DNA of 64,000 nt from CAWFPR01 sp963817635 (lineage in GTDB: Bacteria; Acidobacteriota; Vicinamibacteria; Vicinamibacterales; 2-12-FULL-66-21): assembly GCA_963817635.1 (NCBI GenBank), contig CAWFPR010000001.1, positions 62,001 to 126,000 on the forward strand. Reading direction: 5' to 3'. The notes under the pieces are model-generated. The model worked only from the letters and a program-made list of their open reading frames with translations. It was not told where the DNA came from and did not search any database. Both the position numbers and the translations under genes were made by a program. Positions 61,839 to 64,000 of the stretch are shown one piece after another (positions within the stretch are counted from its first letter, which is position 1; the number at the start of each line of letters is the position of its first letter).

Positions 61839-62788
61839 TTTCAGGAACGTCCGCAGATCGACGCGTCCCTTCTTCAGCACGAGCGGCTTCCAGAGATCGC
61901 CCACGTCCGCCAGGCGCGCGCGGACGTTGTCCAGCCGGAAATCCTCGATGCGGACGCCGTGTCCGACTTCCGCCCACGTGACCGGCGTCGACACGCGCGC
62001 GCTTCGGCGTGCGGGCGCACCGAGTAGACCGAGGCAAGGGTGCGGCCCCAGGCGTTCTGGTTGTAGTCGATGAGGACGCGGCCCTCCGGACGCGTTCGCC
62101 ACCTTGTAGTCGGAGGTCATGAGCGCGGGGTGACGCGCCGCCAGCTCCTGCGCGAGCGCTTTGGCGAACGTCCACACGTCCTTCTGCGATCGGCCCGCGG
62201 ACGATCGGAACGTAGACGTGAATGCCCTTCGAGCCGGTCGTCTTGGCGAACGCCGGCATCTTCAGCGTGGCCAGCGCGTCGCGCACGACGCAGGGCGGAC
62301 TCCAGGACGCTGCTCGAAGCGGCGCGCTTGCCGGGATCGAGGTCGAAGTGCAGGTAGTCCGGCCGGTCCACGTCGTCGCAGGTCGCATACCACTGGTTCA
62401 GGTCGATGCACCCGAGGTTGATGACCCAGAGCAGCGACGGCAGATCGTCGATGACCGGGAAGTCGATGACGTTGCCGGAGCCGTGCGTCGATGCGGCAGG
62501 TGCGGATCCAGTCGGGGCGAGGCGCGGGCGCGCGCTTCATGAAGAAGAACGCGCCCGTCGGCGCCGTGCGGATAGCGCTTCATCACCATCGCGCGATCGC
62601 GGATGTGCGGCAGCAGCCACTGTGCGACGTCCGCGTCGTACTGGATCAGATCGCCCTTCGTCACGCCGAGCTCGGGCCAGAACGGCTTGTCGAGGTTCGT
62701 CAGGCGGACCTCGCGGCCGCCGGCTTCGATCGTCGCCGTGCCGGAACGGGGAATCAGGAGCGGCTGCGGCCACGCGTTCGTCCTTCAT
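61836..62788 (-). CDS. LigD-type DNA polymerase/primase domain protein, many frameshifts
   Basis: The polymerase (PolDom) domain of bacterial non-homologous end joining, here without a ligase domain. Reading across at least six single-base shifts gives about 300 residues: LIPRSGTATIEAGGREVRLTNLDKPFWPELG, LIQYDADVAQWLLPHIRDRAMVMKRYPHG, AFFFMKRAPAPRPDWIRTC, HGSGNVIDFPVIDDLPSLLWVINLGCIDLNQWY, PDYLHFDLDPG (the catalytic Asp pair), KTTGSKGIHVYVPIV, and ALAQELAARHPALMTSDY, VSTPVTWAEV. Clear family conservation in alternating frames argues for sequence errors. ATG assumed at 62788. No Ku gene in the window. Confidence 0.75.
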
Positions 62789-63410
62789 GATGCCCTTGAT
62801 CGGCGCCAGCTTCGGCGGGCGCTGCCCGTGCCGGATCGCGCCGGCGACCGGCACGTAGGGCAGTTCTTCCCCGCACGGACCGACCGCAGCAGCAGCCCGC
62901 CGCGGCTCATGTCGCCCCGGCCGACGAAATCCGACGGGAACACCAGGCGATCCCCGAAGACGCCGGTCAGCACGTCCACGTACTTCGCCGACGCGATGCT
63001 GCCGAGCAGCACCACGTCGCAGTCCGGACCGATCTCGGCGGCGAGCGCGCCGGCGCTCGCGATCAGCGGCCGGCGATACCTCGGATCGGCAGCGGAGATG
63101 TCCACGCTCGCAAACGCCTGGAGCGCTTCGATCGTGACAGCGGTCTCCGCCCTTCGCAGGCCGGCGTTCGGCGTGATGACGAGTGCGCCGCTCCCGGCGA
63201 GCGGCGCGTCGGACCCGGCGGCTGCGCGAAGCGGAGCGCGTAGGCGAGCTTGCCCTTGAAGTAGAGCCCGCTGATGAAGGCGAACACCTCGCCGAGCGGC
63301 GCGCCTTCCCGGCCGCGAAGCCGGACGGCCAGGTCGAACTGCGCACGCTCGGACACGACCATCTTTGCGCGCCGCCCGCCGCAGTTGGCGGGCGACAGCA
63401 GGAAGACGCG
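62789..63410 (-). CDS. Conserved protein of unknown function, frameshifted
   Basis: About 200 residues in three frames: ARVFLLSPANCGGRRAKMVVS, LRGREGAPLGEVFAFISGLYFKGKLAYALRFA, then after one shift GALVITPNAGLRRAETAVTIEALQAFASVDI and DPRYRRPLIASAGALAAEIG, CDVVLLGSIASAKYVDVLTGVFGDRLVFPSDFVGRGDMSRGGLLLR, and after another ELPYVPVAGAIRHGQRPPKLAP. I recall this as an uncharacterised family in which the GDMSRGGLLLR block is conserved; function unknown. The start is unclear: GTG near 63424 or the VFLLSPA region may be it. Confidence 0.6.
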
Positions 63411-63525
63411 CGCACGGGTGGGGCTGGAGCTGAGTGGCTCGAGGGTTTTGGCTCGAGGCTTGCCGCTGGAATCCCGGAGCTGGGATGGTGGGGCATGACC
63501 GCTCGCCTCCGAAGCGTTGCGCCGC

Positions 63526-64000
63526 CTACAGCGACCAGCGGAGCAGCACGGCTCCGACGGTGAACCCGGCCCCGACCGATGCGAGCAGCACGAGGTCGCC
63601 GCGCTTCAGCCGTCCCTGCCGGACGGCGTCCGAGAGCGCCAGCGGAATCGTCGCGGCGGTGGTGTTGCCGTACATCTCGAGGTTGATGATGACCTTCGAA
63701 TCCGGCAGCCCGAGCCGCTCGGCGGCCGCCGTGATGATGCGCCGGTTCGCCTGGTGCGACACGAACAGGTCGAGGTGGGACGGATCGAGGCCGTTGCGCT
63801 CCAGCAGGCGGCGGGCGATCTCCTCGGTCTTGCGCACCGCGAACTTGAACACGGTCGCGCCCTCCTGCTTGACGTAGTGCAGCTTCTTCTCGACGGTCTC
63901 GGCCGACGCCGGCATGCGGCTGCCGCCCGCCGGCATGCACAGCGCGGGGCCGCCGCTGCCGTCCACTTCGTGGGCGAAGTCGATGATCGCCGGCTCCGTC
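63526..64000 (-). CDS. fabH: 3-oxoacyl-ACP synthase III, C-terminal part
   Basis: Condenses acetyl-CoA (or a branched primer) with malonyl-ACP to start fatty acid synthesis. The gene runs off the window's right end: only the C-terminal about 158 residues are here. Catalytic His is in VSHQANRRIITAAAERLGLP and Asn in MYGNTTAATIPLALS, in the usual order; the Cys nucleophile lies beyond the edge. Ends with GAVLLRWSL. The preceding gene on the minus strand is 115 bases away. Confidence 0.94.
   Translation of the reverse strand, partial: TEPAIIDFAHEVDGSGGPALCMPAGGSRMPASAETVEKKLHYVKQEGATVFKFAVRKTEEIARRLLERNGLDPSHLDLFVSHQANRRIITAAAERLGLPDSKVIINLEMYGNTTAATIPLALSDAVRQGRLKRGDLVLLASVGAGFTVGAVLLRWSL

Overview
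The window is GC-rich, densely coded and looks like a chromosome piece from an Acidobacteriota member, perhaps Vicinamibacteria (inference). The evidence is gene content and order: tilS-ftsH-folP and cdaA-cdaR-glmM-pdxJ blocks, a remnant of an FtsX/MacB-type permease of the kind expanded in that phylum, a GlgE/trehalose cluster, a Na+-pumping decarboxylase, and short GC-rich repeats in the gene gaps. No phage, plasmid, IS transposase, CRISPR array or rRNA was seen.

Layout. (1) 0-8.7 kb, all minus strand: cdaA, cdaR, glmM, pdxJ, an alpha/beta hydrolase, a TPR protein, a YHS-like protein, then a bacterial microcompartment (BMC) operon with a class II aldolase, one hexameric shell protein, three EutN-type pentamers, a small Cys-rich protein and a 2-hydroxyacid dehydrogenase. 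(2) 8.7-34 kb, mixed strands: an accessory region with a kelch protein, a serine hydrolase, a Rieske lipoprotein beside a four-helix membrane protein, a subtilase, a lipid kinase, a phosphoesterase, an RND efflux operon, a block of unfamiliar secreted or enzyme-like proteins, a nucleotidyltransferase pair that resembles a toxin-antitoxin module, and four gene remnants (DinB-like, AbrB-like, permease, amidohydrolase). (3) 34-45.4 kb: folP, ftsH, tilS and tRNA-Met, then a Na+-translocating decarboxylase operon, a conserved unknown, queA and a PerM-type permease. (4) 45.4-59 kb: a tandem repeat, a DUF4112 protein, then glgX-glgE-treS/mak-treZ-treY, which link glycogen, maltose-1-phosphate and trehalose. 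(5) 59-64 kb, minus strand: an S9 peptidase, a LigD-type polymerase domain, a conserved unknown and the end of fabH.

Regions 1 and 3 carry the two halves of what is usually one conserved block (tilS-ftsH-folP / cdaA-cdaR-glmM-pdxJ), on the same strand. The 25-kb accessory region therefore looks inserted between folP and cdaA.

Caution: at least ten genes, including the essential folP, are broken by single-base indels while protein conservation continues in the next frame. They are densest at 61.8-63.4 kb. Most are probably sequence errors (long-read or low-coverage assembly), so such genes are annotated across the shifts.
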